Shown here piece after piece: positions 52,745 through 62,647 of a stretch of DNA of 64,000 nt (position 1 is the stretch's first letter; each line of letters opens with the position of its first letter). Under the pieces are notes generated by a model. The model did not search any database. It saw only the letters and a list, made by a program, of their open reading frames with translations, and was not told the DNA's origin. A program made the position numbers and the translations under genes. The DNA is from Rhizobium sp. BK650. GTDB lineage: Bacteria > Pseudomonadota > Alphaproteobacteria > Rhizobiales > Rhizobiaceae. The stretch is taken from contig NZ_JACIBK010000010.1 in assembly GCF_014195325.1 (NCBI RefSeq), positions 124,001 to 188,000 of the forward strand, in the 5' to 3' direction.

Positions 52745-53740
52745 TTATCTTCCGCGGTCATGTGTGCGATCGATCAGTGTCCTCATCCAGTGACGAGCGA
52801 AGCTGTTCGTCTTGGCGGCGAGAGCGGTCGGCATCCTGTTGAAGCCGTGGACAGCCTCGGGAATGAGGATACAGCTGGCATCTCCTCCCGCGCGCTGCCA
52901 GCATTCGTTGATTTCCAGGCTGTCATCGGCAATCGGATCGAGGCATCCGGCGATGAACAGTGCCGATGGAAGGTCGTAGAAATCACCGTCCACGGGCCCC
53001 TTTTGTTTCTCTTCAGGTAAGGAGGGCGTCAAGCGGCGCAAATTTTCGAGCGCTGAAGGCCCGTCGATGAGGAGGCTATCGGAAGAGCTTTGGTGAAGGC
53101 TTTGCGATCCTTCGAGATCGAAAGCGCCACACATGGAGTAAAATCCGATGACGGAGCGTTGCCGTCCAATTGAACGAAGATGAAAGAAGGCCTCCATCGC
53201 CAGATGGGCGCCCGACGACTCTCCAGAAAGGATCAGGTGTTCGACACCGAACCGTTCGAGATTGGCCGCCAGCCAAGAAGCGGCTGCCATGCAATCTTTG
53301 AGCGTTCGCGCAAGATTATCGTCTGCCGCGTTTCGAAAATCCACGGCTGCGACGACGACAGCGCAATCGTCTGCAATCAAACCTGCTAATCGATCTTCCA
53401 GACGTGCGTCGCCCATGACCCAGGCGCCGCCATGAAAATGGACAACCAGAGCGCGGGGAGGGACGCGAGGATGCGTGATCCGGATCGACAGCGGCTGGTC
53501 CGGAAGGGTGATGATCGAAACCTTCGAGCCCATCCGTCGCAGGTCAGGGTAGAGTCTAGACCAAGTCGCGGCCAGCAGCTGGACAAGGCGCGCGTTCCAC
53601 CGATGACTGGTCCTGAACCGCGGCATCCACGACAGCAGTTTGTTGAAGCGGCGTGCCCGCCGCAGGTCCTTTTCGGAAAGCTCAAGTCCAGGGCAAACCG
53701 CCGTTGTCACGTTACTGATCACCTCAGCTGATGCCGTCAT
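52745..53740 (-). CDS. Alpha/beta hydrolase (HSL/lipase-like esterase)
   Basis: A 331-residue hormone-sensitive-lipase-type hydrolase: oxyanion HGGAW (103-107), nucleophile Ser175 in GESSG, Asp in GCLDPIADDS and His in EAVHGFNRMP complete the triad. The start at 53740 is chosen because the upstream open frame is Arg/Ser-rich and unlike protein. No signal peptide, so probably cytoplasmic. Substrate unknown; stands alone. Confidence 0.82.
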   Translation of the reverse strand: MTASAEVISNVTTAVCPGLELSEKDLRRARRFNKLLSWMPRFRTSHRWNARLVQLLAATWSRLYPDLRRMGSKVSIITLPDQPLSIRITHPRVPPRALVVHFHGGAWVMGDARLEDRLAGLIADDCAVVVAAVDFRNAADDNLARTLKDCMAAASWLAANLERFGVEHLILSGESSGAHLAMEAFFHLRSIGRQRSVIGFYSMCGAFDLEGSQSLHQSSSDSLLIDGPSALENLRRLTPSLPEEKQKGPVDGDFYDLPSALFIAGCLDPIADDSLEINECWQRAGGDASCILIPEAVHGFNRMPTALAAKTNSFARHWMRTLIDRTHDRGR

Positions 53741-54103
53741 GACGACTGACGCACCTGTCGTTCTTGACGCGGACGATCTCTTAGAGGACCGCGAATGAAA
53801 GTCTGAATGACCAGCACGCGGTCTCCTCCGACTTGACGTCAGACGGCAGCAACCTGAAGGAACCACGATTGTTCCCGATACCCGAGGAAAAAGCCGAGCT
53901 TTTGGCTGTCCAGCCATCTGCGGGGCCTGACGTGAGCGCTGCACCTACAGTCTCATTCGGCCATCCCATGGGTTGCCGGTTCCAGTGTGCAGGGAGATCC
54001 CTCTTAGAGGGCAGAACGCAACAGCCTTTTCGCATGACGTCCTTCTGGAGAAGGAACAACAGAGGCTCGAGAAGGTTACGATCTAAGCGAAAGGAGATCG
54101 ATC
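53741..54103. other. 360-base gap without a gene
   Basis: Open frames exist here but none has a ribosome site or recognisable sequence. The promoters of the hydrolase and of the 54104 gene must lie in it. Confidence 0.4.
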
Positions 54104-54304
54104 ATGGGAATGAACAAACCGAAGGACGGCGCCCCTGGCACGACAGATCAGTCGCCGCGCTGGGAGGGGCCTCAGGAAAACACCCCGCGCGGCTATCTTC
54201 CTGCAAAGGATAACCCCGACCTCGCCAAGGATGCCAACGGAGAAACCAATGCGGATCCGGAGGTCAAGAAAGTGTCTGATGCATACAAGCAAAAAGACGA
54301 GTGA
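54104..54304 (+). CDS. Small hydrophilic hypothetical protein
   Basis: A 66-residue, very polar protein without Cys (KPKDGAPGTTDQSPRWEGPQ, ending VKKVSDAYKQKDE), probably disordered. The ATG has AAGGAG eight bases upstream. The type is common among small stress-associated rhizobial proteins but no family name can be given. Confidence 0.6.
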   Translation: MGMNKPKDGAPGTTDQSPRWEGPQENTPRGYLPAKDNPDLAKDANGETNADPEVKKVSDAYKQKDE

Positions 54305-54512
54305 TAGGTCCGACGTTAAAAAGGATGCAGAGGGTCAGTTCGCGTCGTCGCAAGCTGACGGCAAGGCGAGCGGAGTTGCCAGCGCCAAGCCCACTGCGAT
54401 CACCGGCTCGGAAGACGCGACCGTGCATAAGACGCCTCCAGCAGCCAAGCCCGTGATGGGACGAGATGTCAATTTCCGTCCGTCCAGCTCTAACAAAGGC
54501 CGCAAGCGCTGA
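54279..54512 (+). CDS. Overlapping small hydrophilic ORF
   Basis: A 77-residue polar frame that overlaps the end of the previous gene by 26 bases in another frame (SDVKKDAEGQFASSQADGKA, ending PSSSNKGRKR). Composition is protein-like and similar in style to the gene before it, so either a coupled second gene or the shifted tail of one longer protein. The start is uncertain. Confidence 0.4.
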   Translation: MHTSKKTSDRSDVKKDAEGQFASSQADGKASGVASAKPTAITGSEDATVHKTPPAAKPVMGRDVNFRPSSSNKGRKR

Positions 54513-54762
54513 ACGAGGGGGCACCGGCAGTGCACGCTCCCTTCCGATGAGCACGGGAAATGCCCTCTTTGGCTGTTCGCTAGAAGACAATCAGACCTTC
54601 GCGGTTCTGCCCGATTCCCGCAGCGACAGAAAACTTCTGCTTCAGCAGCTGGGGCAGGGGACATCTACGTTCCCTGTCTGCACACAAAGACGCGCTCAGG
54701 AGGCGAGCTCATCGACGATAGCCGCTGTCTTTGGGCAGCGCCATTCGCTGGTTACCAGGCGC

Positions 54763-54942
54763 CTACCACAGCGCTTGAACGGCAACGACAACGAAAAACG
54801 CAAAGACTATAACGGAAGCCATCCGTAAGGCAGTTCGATTGGCCGAGGCGAGGACCTGCGGTTTCGGGTCTCTCTTCGGGTTAAATTTGTGCTGACGTTT
54901 CTGAGGCGCTCTCGCCTGGGGCGATTTGTTTCCTGCTGCCAT
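54763..54942 (-). CDS. Small membrane protein, 59 residues
   Basis: A basic soluble half (GNKSPQARAPQKRQHKFNPKR) is followed by a C-terminal hydrophobic helix (MASVIVFAFFVVVAVQALW) ending directly at TAG. Shape and charge (positive-inside) fit a single-span inner-membrane protein. The ribosome site is weak (GAG nine bases upstream). Family not recognised. Confidence 0.5.
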   Translation of the reverse strand: MAAGNKSPQARAPQKRQHKFNPKRDPKPQVLASANRTALRMASVIVFAFFVVVAVQALW

Positions 54943-55242
54943 GGCTGTTCGCTCGAACTGGTAAATCTCTGCAGCGCCAATCTAACACAAAAGCCACCAG
55001 ACACTTAAGGGTTTCCGTCACCAAACCGGCAGCCGCTGGAGACAGGAGAGGCCTTGGCTTTGGCGGCAGAAAATGCCGGCGACCCGGGATTGAACGCAGT
55101 GACAAGGTCCCCGGCAGCTTGCGCCTCGTAGGCGTTATCGCCTTGGCGGCGAGATGACCGGTCAAGGATGGCAGCGAACTCGGTTTCGGCCGAAATCGCC
55201 GGCAGCGAAGGGTCAGTATGTCGTGATTATTCCTCCGGGCCC
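54943..55242. other. 300-base gap without a gene
   Basis: No coding frame seen between the small membrane-protein gene and the sulfatase stop. Confidence 0.4.
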
Positions 55243-56757
55243 TCATTCGCCGCGAGGAAATCGCTGGTTCTCTTCCAAGACGTTCAGATCCATATGATTG
55301 CGCATGTATCGCTCGGCGGCTTTCTGCAGAGGTTGATAGTCCCACGGATAGTAGGACCCTTCTCGTAATGCGGGATAGACGACCCACCGACGGGCCTGAC
55401 TTTCTCGGACCTGCGCATCAAACCCTGACAGGTTCCAACGGAGATGGACTTGAGAAAGCAGAGCGTCCAGCGTTTCCGCATGGGTCGGATCACCTGCCAG
55501 ATTGGAGAGTTCGTGGGGATCGGCCCGCAGATCAAACAGTAAAGGCGGATCTTTTTCGCAGACCGTCAGTTTGAAATGGCCGGCGCGAATGGCCACAAGC
55601 GGTGCAATCGAGCCTTCTGCGGCATATTCCATCAGAACCGCACCATGTGTCTTGCTGCCGCCTAGGAGCTGTGCCAGATCCTCGCCATCCGTCCAGTGGG
55701 CAATCGCAGAAATATCAAGCCCGGCAAGGCCGGCAAGCGTCGGAGTGACATCAAGAGTGGAGACGGGCTGATCGATCAGACCAGGCTGCCAGCCCGGTGC
55801 CGATATCATCAGCGGCACGCGCGCAGAACCGTCGAAGAAGCACATCTTGAACCAGAGACCGCGCTCGCCCAGCATGTCGCCGTGGTCGGACACGAACAGG
55901 ATGACGGTGTCTTCCCGCATTCGTGTGCGCTCCAATACGTCGAGGATCTCCCCGACCTTCTCGTCGACATAAGAGATATTGGCGAAATAGCCGCGCCTTG
56001 CCCTGCGGATCTGCTCGGCGGTGATGTCGAAGGCTTTGTGGTCACAGGCTTCCAGCAATCGTTTTGAGTGCGGGTCCATCTCCTCGAACGGCAATGCCGG
56101 AACGGTCGGATCAAGAGCCGGGCAATCCTCGTAGAGATCCCAGAATTTGCGCCTGGCGACATAGGGGTCGTGTGGGTGGGTGAAACTGACGGTTAGGCAC
56201 CAGGGACGCTCGTCTTGTCGCCGCGACAGGTCGTAGAGCTTGCGGGTTGCGTTATAGGCGACCTCGTCGTCATATTCGAGCTGGTTGGTTATTTCCGCAA
56301 TACCGGCGCCGGTCACCGACCCAAGATTGTGGTACCACCAGTCGATACGTTCACCGGGCCTTCGATAGTCAGGGGTCCAGCCGAAGTCGGCCGGGTAGAT
56401 ATCCGTCGTCAGGCGCTCCTCAAAGCCATGCAGCTGATCGGGTCCGACGAAATGCATCTTGCCCGACAGGCTTGTGTGATAGCCAGCTGCCCTGAGATGG
56501 TGCGCATATGTAGGAATGTCAGATGCAAATTCGGCAGCATTGTCGTAGACGCGGGTCCGGCTCGGCAACTGGCCCGACATGAAGGAGGCGCGCGCCGGCG
56601 CACACAGGGGGCTTGCCGTATAACTATTGGCAAAGCGGACCGAACGGGCCGCGAGTGCCTTTAGATGCGGCGCATGCAGGAAATCGGCCGGCCCGTCGGG
56701 GAACAGCGTGCCGTTCAGTTGATCGACCATGATGATGAGAATATTGGGACGGGCCAT
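55243..56757 (-). CDS. betC: Choline-sulfatase
   Basis: A 504-residue cytoplasmic sulfatase. The formylglycine site is Cys52-A-P-A-Arg56 within SPLCAPARASFMSG; metal ligands include Asp12 and the DHGDMLGERGLW block. KMHFVGPDQLHGFEERLTTDIYPADFGWTPDY and the C-terminal choline-sulfatase domain (RWVVYPALREGSYYPWDYQPL) match BetC of Sinorhizobium. It hydrolyses choline-O-sulfate to choline and sulfate. Here it stands apart from any betIBA genes, upstream-facing to an esterase gene. Weak ribosome site at the ATG. Confidence 0.88.
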   Translation of the reverse strand: MARPNILIIMVDQLNGTLFPDGPADFLHAPHLKALAARSVRFANSYTASPLCAPARASFMSGQLPSRTRVYDNAAEFASDIPTYAHHLRAAGYHTSLSGKMHFVGPDQLHGFEERLTTDIYPADFGWTPDYRRPGERIDWWYHNLGSVTGAGIAEITNQLEYDDEVAYNATRKLYDLSRRQDERPWCLTVSFTHPHDPYVARRKFWDLYEDCPALDPTVPALPFEEMDPHSKRLLEACDHKAFDITAEQIRRARRGYFANISYVDEKVGEILDVLERTRMREDTVILFVSDHGDMLGERGLWFKMCFFDGSARVPLMISAPGWQPGLIDQPVSTLDVTPTLAGLAGLDISAIAHWTDGEDLAQLLGGSKTHGAVLMEYAAEGSIAPLVAIRAGHFKLTVCEKDPPLLFDLRADPHELSNLAGDPTHAETLDALLSQVHLRWNLSGFDAQVRESQARRWVVYPALREGSYYPWDYQPLQKAAERYMRNHMDLNVLEENQRFPRGE

Positions 56758-57158
56758 GATAATCGACGCTACTTACGTTCGGGGGCTGTTCGGGAAGAGG
56801 ATCTACGGATGCTGCCGCCACCAGTTCTCCTGAGAGAACTTGTTATCGGCGGCAGTTGCTGGTCTGGCTCGGCGAGCGCCGATCAAGTCCGTTACACTCT
56901 TCAGAATCGGCACTGGTCGTCGCATCAGGGATCCTTTGGCGGCGTGGGTCGCAATTGGCATTTCACGATAACCGACTTGATGATTGCAAACTATCGCCTT
57001 GCCGACATCGGTTGTTCCGGGCGCTCGCCCGGCCTGTTTTCAGGGGGCGGATTTGTCGGCGACACTGGGGGTCGCAGCAAGACAGGCGTCGCGTCGACGC
57101 GCGTGCATGATGCAGTATCGGCGAGGGGGCCGTCGCCTGACAAAGCGGAAGAATCTTG
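56758..57158. other. 400-base divergent gap between betC and the esterase gene
   Basis: No gene recognised. It must contain the betC and esterase promoters. Confidence 0.4.
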
Positions 57159-58073
57159 ATGTCGAGCGACCGACCGATGCCCACCGAAGAGAGCATTCTG
57201 GAATTCCTTGACGTTTGCGAAGGCTTTTACCCACCGGATGCGGTCGAGGCATCGATCGAGCAGCAACGTCAATGGTATGACGCACTCTGCGCGCGGTTTG
57301 ATCATGCTCTGCCGCATGGGATGGTCTATGCCGATGGCATGGTCCTGCGAATACCGATCCGCCGGTATCGGCCAAGGACAATAACCGCATCGACCGTTCT
57401 CCTTTATCTTCACGGCGGAGGCTTTGTTGTCGGCTCACTCGAAAGCCATCACTCGATCTGTGCTGAAATCGCCGATTTTGCCGGCGCCGAACTCGTTTCC
57501 GTCGACTACCGGCTGGCGCCTGAGTACCGCTGGCCGGCGCAGAGCGAGGATTGCTTCCTCGTCTTGAAGCATCTGCTGTCGTCCGCTGGCAGCAAGGTCG
57601 TGGTCATCGGCGACAGCGCCGGCGCCAACCTGGCGGCTGGGCTCGCCATCAGGGCGCTGGAGGAGGGCCTGGCTGGGATCGCCGGCCAGGTTCTCATCTA
57701 TCCGGCGCTGGGTGGCGACCTGCAGAAGGGCTCCTATGTTGAAATGGCAGATGCACCGGGCCTGACCACGGCTGATGTCGCCTATTATCGCGACGTTCTG
57801 CAGGCACCGCTCGACCATCCCGTCGCCGCACCGCTTCACGCGGTTTCGGTCGAAGGGCTTGCACCTGCCTTCATCACAGTCGCGCGATTCGATCCGTTGC
57901 GAGACGACGGACGAGCCTACGCTGCCCGGCTCGCAGAGGCCGGCGTGGAAGTCTGGTTCCGGGAGGAACCGCAGATGGTGCATGCGTGGCTGCGCGCCCG
58001 CCACATGAGCGAAGGTGCCCGGGCGGGCTTCAAGGCGGTATGCGAGGCGGCGCGGCTCTTCGCCTCGCGCTGA
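57159..58073 (+). CDS. Alpha/beta hydrolase, HSL-family esterase
   Basis: A 304-residue esterase: oxyanion HGGGF (85-89), nucleophile Ser153 in GDSAGAN, acid in FDPLRDDGRAYA, His in QMVHAWLRA. ATG at 57159 with GGAAGA upstream. Its stop lies three bases from the stop of the convergent CocE-type gene. No secretion signal. It may act on ester substrates imported by the peptide-type ABC system nearby. Confidence 0.85.
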   Translation: MSSDRPMPTEESILEFLDVCEGFYPPDAVEASIEQQRQWYDALCARFDHALPHGMVYADGMVLRIPIRRYRPRTITASTVLLYLHGGGFVVGSLESHHSICAEIADFAGAELVSVDYRLAPEYRWPAQSEDCFLVLKHLLSSAGSKVVVIGDSAGANLAAGLAIRALEEGLAGIAGQVLIYPALGGDLQKGSYVEMADAPGLTTADVAYYRDVLQAPLDHPVAAPLHAVSVEGLAPAFITVARFDPLRDDGRAYAARLAEAGVEVWFREEPQMVHAWLRARHMSEGARAGFKAVCEAARLFASR

Positions 58074-58076
58074 CGG

Positions 58077-60086
58077 CTACATCAGATCGCGAGCAATCGC
58101 CGTCTCGCCAAAGTCCTTCTCAAAGATCTTTTTAGCGTCTTCATAGGCGATGACTGAGGCGGCGATGACCCAGTGTGTTGCCGTGCAACGGATCGATGCT
58201 GTCGCAACCGTCGTTACGGACCAGCCGGGACGCTGCATGTCGCAGGTCCAGGCGGATCGGCCCGTCATCGATAGCGGATCGTTCGGCGCGATTGACCAGG
58301 TTTCCTTGCGCAACTGCCGGGTGGAAAGACCGGTGCCGGGATGCTCGAAAAGGCCAGTATCTTCATGGATTTCGTAGCGCGTGACGCCAGCCGAGAGATC
58401 GCGCACCACCTGCCGTTTTGTGGAGGCGGGTGCGTGTTCGATATATTTCGGCAGGGGATCGGGGTTGTCGGGCTGCTTGATGTCGATGATCTCATGCGCG
58501 TCGAGCTTGGGCAAGGCTAGACCGATGGAGGCGATGTCGATTGTCAGCCCCGGATCTTCCGGCGGTGGCAGCACCATCGGCCAATAGGCCGTTGATAGCG
58601 ACAGGCGGATACGGTGCCCCTTACGGAAACGATAGCCGCAGGCATCGAGCGTGATGGTAATGGTTGTCAGTTCCCCCTTGTTCAGCGGCTCCGGTGCAGC
58701 ATTGCCATTGCGATGGGCGAGATTGAGCACGCCAAAGGAGACACGCGTTGCCGTGCCGTCTGGATGGACATCAACGAGCCTCGCGCAGAGATTGGCGGTT
58801 TCGGCGTCGCATCTGAACCTCAATGTGACGGCCGGGCGCCCGAGATAATCATGGTCCTCGACTAGCGGCGCGGTCTGGAAGGTCAGCGATCCGGCGTCAT
58901 CGAGGCGCTGATCGATCGCCAGTTCCGCATCCGGCTTCAGCGTGAACCATTCGCCGGAGGCCGTGCCCGTATCGAGCGGCGAGCGCAGATAAACCGGATG
59001 TTCCGGCGCATGTGGGATTGGCATGCCTTCCATCAAGGCGCCGAACTGCTCGACATAGAAGCACTGCATGTCCGGCTGCTGCCAACTACGTTTGGCGATC
59101 CAGAAACCGGGATCGAAATCGCGGCGCATGGCCGGCTTTATGGCATCAAGAATATAGGCGCGCACGGATGGCATAGTCTCCGCGCCGTTGCGCTCGCCGC
59201 GCAGCCAGCGGTTCCACCAGGCGATGGCTTCGCCATGAAAATCGACCCGCGGCTTCGGCCAGGCGAAATGCGGATACTTGTGGATCCATGGACCGATCAA
59301 TGCCTTTGCCTTTTCACCTAGACCCTCGACGGCGAGCAACGGCGTGTTGCGATAGCCATCCGCCCAGCCGGCGATGACGATGGCGGGAATATCGAAACCT
59401 GCGAAATCTTCGCAGATCGACCCGTGCCGCCAAAAATCGTCACGGCGTTGATGCTCCAGCCATTCTTCCATGAAGAAAGGTTCCTGCTCCAGGCGCTGTC
59501 GCCACATATCGCGCCAATCGTCGCCGACGATGGCCGGATCGGGGGAGCGCGATTGGTAGGCAAGCATGGTCGCCGCCCAGGAAAGCTGGGCGGAGAGATG
59601 GCAGCCGTTCTTGTAGTGGATGTCGTCATTATAGCGGTCGACCGTGGAAGCGATTGAAATCACCGCCTTTAGGGCTGGGGGCTTCAAGGCTGCGACCTGC
59701 AGGCAGTTGAAGCCGCCCCAGGAAATACCCATCATGCCGACCGAGCCGTTCGACCAGGATTGCGCTGCGATCCAGGCGATCAGCTCGCAGGCATTGGCAA
59801 GCTCGATCTCGGTATATTCGCCATCGATGATGCCGCTAGATTCGCCGGAGCCTCTGATATCGACACGCACGCCGGCAATCCCGGCTGCAGCGAAGACCGG
59901 GTAGGTGGATTCATCACGCAGGCTTGTCCCGTCGCGCTTACGATAGGGAAGGAACTCGAAGACCGCCGGCACGGGATCCTTCTCCGCGCCGTCGGGCATC
60001 CAGATGCGTGCGGCGAGCCGCGTGCCGTCCTTCAAGGTGATCCACTGATTTTCGATGGTCGTGAAGCTGCGGTCTGACATGATCAT
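58077..60086 (-). CDS. CocE/NonD-family hydrolase
   Basis: A 669-residue serine hydrolase of the X-Pro dipeptidyl-peptidase (S15)/cocaine esterase class: nucleophile Ser122 in GISWGG, DIRGSGESSG before it, a cap region, and a C-terminal jelly-roll domain (PEHPVYLRSPLD, LRFRCDAETANLCARLVDVHPDGTATRVSFG, RKGHRIRLSLSTAYWPMV). A tail of about 130 residues follows. It acts on acyl-ester or amide bonds; the true substrate is unknown. It lies 15 bases after the ABC binding-protein gene, so it should process what that system imports. Confidence 0.87.
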   Translation of the reverse strand: MIMSDRSFTTIENQWITLKDGTRLAARIWMPDGAEKDPVPAVFEFLPYRKRDGTSLRDESTYPVFAAAGIAGVRVDIRGSGESSGIIDGEYTEIELANACELIAWIAAQSWSNGSVGMMGISWGGFNCLQVAALKPPALKAVISIASTVDRYNDDIHYKNGCHLSAQLSWAATMLAYQSRSPDPAIVGDDWRDMWRQRLEQEPFFMEEWLEHQRRDDFWRHGSICEDFAGFDIPAIVIAGWADGYRNTPLLAVEGLGEKAKALIGPWIHKYPHFAWPKPRVDFHGEAIAWWNRWLRGERNGAETMPSVRAYILDAIKPAMRRDFDPGFWIAKRSWQQPDMQCFYVEQFGALMEGMPIPHAPEHPVYLRSPLDTGTASGEWFTLKPDAELAIDQRLDDAGSLTFQTAPLVEDHDYLGRPAVTLRFRCDAETANLCARLVDVHPDGTATRVSFGVLNLAHRNGNAAPEPLNKGELTTITITLDACGYRFRKGHRIRLSLSTAYWPMVLPPPEDPGLTIDIASIGLALPKLDAHEIIDIKQPDNPDPLPKYIEHAPASTKRQVVRDLSAGVTRYEIHEDTGLFEHPGTGLSTRQLRKETWSIAPNDPLSMTGRSAWTCDMQRPGWSVTTVATASIRCTATHWVIAASVIAYEDAKKIFEKDFGETAIARDLM

Positions 60087-60101
60087 GTATCCGGAAGCGC
60101 T

Positions 60102-61682
60102 TTAGGCATTAAGCCACACACGGCTGCCGATGTAGCCATTGGACATATCGTTGCCGATATCGTCGACATATCCCTTCAGCGTTTTCGAAGAGGCCATGAT
60201 GTAGTCGTTGAAGACGGGCAGGATCAGACCGCCATCGTCTCGCACCATCAGCGCCAATTGCCGATAAAGCACCTTGCGCTTTGCCTCGTCGAGCTCAGAC
60301 CTTGCTTGCAGAACCAATTTGTCGAAGTCAGGGCGCTTGAAACGCGTGTCGTTCCATTCTGCGGTCGACAGGTAGGAGGTGGAATAGCGCGAATCCTGGG
60401 TCGGACGACCGCCCCAGAACGAGGAGCAGAAGGGCTGCTTGTTCCAGACATTGGTCCAGTAGCCGTCTTCCGGTTCGCGCTTGACATCGATCGTGATACC
60501 GGCCTTGCGCGCGCTTTGCTGGAACAGGATCGCCGCATCCACGGCGCCCGGAAAGGCTGCGTCTGACGTGAGCAGCTGAATGGAGCGGTCGAGACCCGAT
60601 TTCTTGAAGTGGAAGGCGGCCTTGTCCGGATCATAAGGGCGCTGCTCGATATCGGTCGGGGCGAGGGCGTAGTTGGAATTGACCGGATAGTCGTTCCCGA
60701 TCGTTCCGTAGCCGCCGAGAACCTTGTCGAGGATCGCCTGACGATCGATGGCATATTTCAGCGCAAGCCGAAGATCGGCGTTGTTGAAGGGAGCTGTGTC
60801 GCAATGCATCAGGAAACAATAGAAGCCCTTGCCTGCATTCCGGAGGATGTCGACGGTCGGCGCTCGCTGCAGCATCGGGACGGTCTTGGGGTCGACATTG
60901 TTGACGAAATGGACCTGGCCGGAGGCAAGTGCGGCAACGCGGGCGGTGTTGTCGTTGATGACGAGGATTTCGACGCTGTCGACAAAGCCGCGGTCGGAGC
61001 GCCAATCCGTCGGGTTTTTCTCGAAGGTTGCGCGAACGCCCGGTTCGAAGCTTTTCAGAACGTAAGGACCTGTACCGATGGCCGCCGCAGGCTTGTCGAC
61101 GCCGCCCTTCGGCTGGATGATCAGGTGGTAGTCGGTCAGAAGTAAAGGCAGGTCCGCATTGCCTTCCGAAAGCGTCAGGACAAGGTCGCCCGCTTTTTCT
61201 TCGATACCGGTGATCGAGGCCATGAGCCCCAGAGCACCCGACTGCGAATTCTTGTCCGCATGTCGCTTCAGTGTCGCGACGATGTCCGCGACGGTCATCT
61301 TGCTGCCGTCGTGAAACTCCACGTCGTTCCTAATCTTGAAAGTCCAGACGGATGCATCCGCGGATGGCGTCCATGAGGTCGCCAGCGACGGCAAGGGCGC
61401 ACCCGTCTTGGGGTCGGATTCGACAAGTGTGTCGCCCCAGAGACGGCCAATGACGAACAATACGGAGGCGCTATAGGTCGCAGGGTCGAGCGCATCACTG
61501 GTGGCGCCGCCCTTGAGGCCGAGCTTCAGATGACCACCGCGTTTCGCTTCCTGCGCTAGGGTCTCGCGCGGCATCAGGAGGCCGGAGGTGAGGGCAGGCA
61601 AAGCGCCGAGCACGACGGCACCACCCAGGAAGTGACGGCGGCCGATACTCAGAGGCGAAGATTGATCCTTTTCACGTGTCAT
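60102..61682 (-). CDS. ABC transporter substrate-binding protein, family 5 (peptide/nickel type)
   Basis: A 526-residue binding protein with a Tat signal (RRHFLGGAVVLGALPAL) and the SBP_bac_5 core (VWTFKIRNDVEFHDGSKMTVADIVATLKRH, LALKYAIDRQAILDKVLGGYGTIGNDYPV). Exported folded by the twin-arginine route, as is common in this family. RBS AGGGG. Divergent from the XRE regulator and next to the hydrolase genes. Confidence 0.88.
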   Translation of the reverse strand: MTREKDQSSPLSIGRRHFLGGAVVLGALPALTSGLLMPRETLAQEAKRGGHLKLGLKGGATSDALDPATYSASVLFVIGRLWGDTLVESDPKTGAPLPSLATSWTPSADASVWTFKIRNDVEFHDGSKMTVADIVATLKRHADKNSQSGALGLMASITGIEEKAGDLVLTLSEGNADLPLLLTDYHLIIQPKGGVDKPAAAIGTGPYVLKSFEPGVRATFEKNPTDWRSDRGFVDSVEILVINDNTARVAALASGQVHFVNNVDPKTVPMLQRAPTVDILRNAGKGFYCFLMHCDTAPFNNADLRLALKYAIDRQAILDKVLGGYGTIGNDYPVNSNYALAPTDIEQRPYDPDKAAFHFKKSGLDRSIQLLTSDAAFPGAVDAAILFQQSARKAGITIDVKREPEDGYWTNVWNKQPFCSSFWGGRPTQDSRYSTSYLSTAEWNDTRFKRPDFDKLVLQARSELDEAKRKVLYRQLALMVRDDGGLILPVFNDYIMASSKTLKGYVDDIGNDMSNGYIGSRVWLNA

Positions 61683-61802
61683 CGCAGTCCCCTTTTGAAC
61701 TTTATAAGAAGGGAACGTAGAGGTTGGGCTGCTTCACACAATTTCGCGCCTTGACGCATCTTTGAGCGAGTTTACGCTACGGTCATTAAAACGGAACCGC
61801 CG

Positions 61803-62588
61803 ATGCCTCACCTGGTCGAGAACCTCAAGATTGCCTGTGCCACGCAGCGTTCCATTTCGCATCTGTGCCGCGCGATCGATATCAACAGGCAGCAATTCAA
61901 TCGATATATCAACGGCCAGACGAGGCCGTCTGCCCATAATCTCGCGCGCATAGCCAAGTATTTCGATCTCGACGCAGCCGACTTTGATCTCGCTCCAAGG
62001 CTCTTTCGCGAGCGGCTTCGCAAACCGACTCTCGACCTCAATCAAAATTCCGAACTGCTAAAGGCGTTCCCCGGAGATTTGACCGCGCTCCGGCGCCATA
62101 TCGGCTATTTCCAGACCTATCATCGCTCACCGTCCTGGCCGGGAATGGTTGTCTGTTCGTGCAGTCGCATTGTGGAGAAGGGTGGGCTTGTGCATGTCAA
62201 ATCAATGGAGCGTCTGCGGGACCCTGGAAACGGCATCCAGCAGTTTTCGAAATATGTCGGCCTTGCGGCCTTCTATCGAAACCGGATCTTCATTACCGAG
62301 CGGGTCGTCGGCCCGAACCCTATACTCTCACAGACGATCCTCCTGCCATTCGACGCGTACCAGCGCGTCTATCTGCGCGGGACGACAATGGGAGTTTCGT
62401 GGCGAAAGGAAAATCTCCCCTATGCTTCGCGGATGATCTGGCGGCATGTCGGTGCCGAGCCCGACCTGCGCGAGCTTCTGTCACGCTGCGGACCACTGCC
62501 GCTGTCTTCACGCCAGCTGCCACCGACGGTGCGCTCGTTCCTCGCCGATCCATCCGCGGAAGTGTATGCGGTGCCGGCCGAGTATTGA
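61803..62588 (+). CDS. XRE-family helix-turn-helix regulator
   Basis: A 261-residue protein. An N-terminal HTH (about 5-60: LKIACATQRSISHLCRAIDINRQQFNRYINGQTRPSAHNLARIAKYF) is followed by a 190-residue domain of no known fold to me. It is divergent from the binding-protein gene and lies between it and the ABC ATPase, so probably regulates this transporter and hydrolase set. Confidence 0.78.
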   Translation: MPHLVENLKIACATQRSISHLCRAIDINRQQFNRYINGQTRPSAHNLARIAKYFDLDAADFDLAPRLFRERLRKPTLDLNQNSELLKAFPGDLTALRRHIGYFQTYHRSPSWPGMVVCSCSRIVEKGGLVHVKSMERLRDPGNGIQQFSKYVGLAAFYRNRIFITERVVGPNPILSQTILLPFDAYQRVYLRGTTMGVSWRKENLPYASRMIWRHVGAEPDLRELLSRCGPLPLSSRQLPPTVRSFLADPSAEVYAVPAEY

Positions 62589-62647
62589 AGGCACCGAATT
62601 GCGACGAAGCCATCAGATCCGGATGAGTGCCGGAAGATTTCGAGCCT

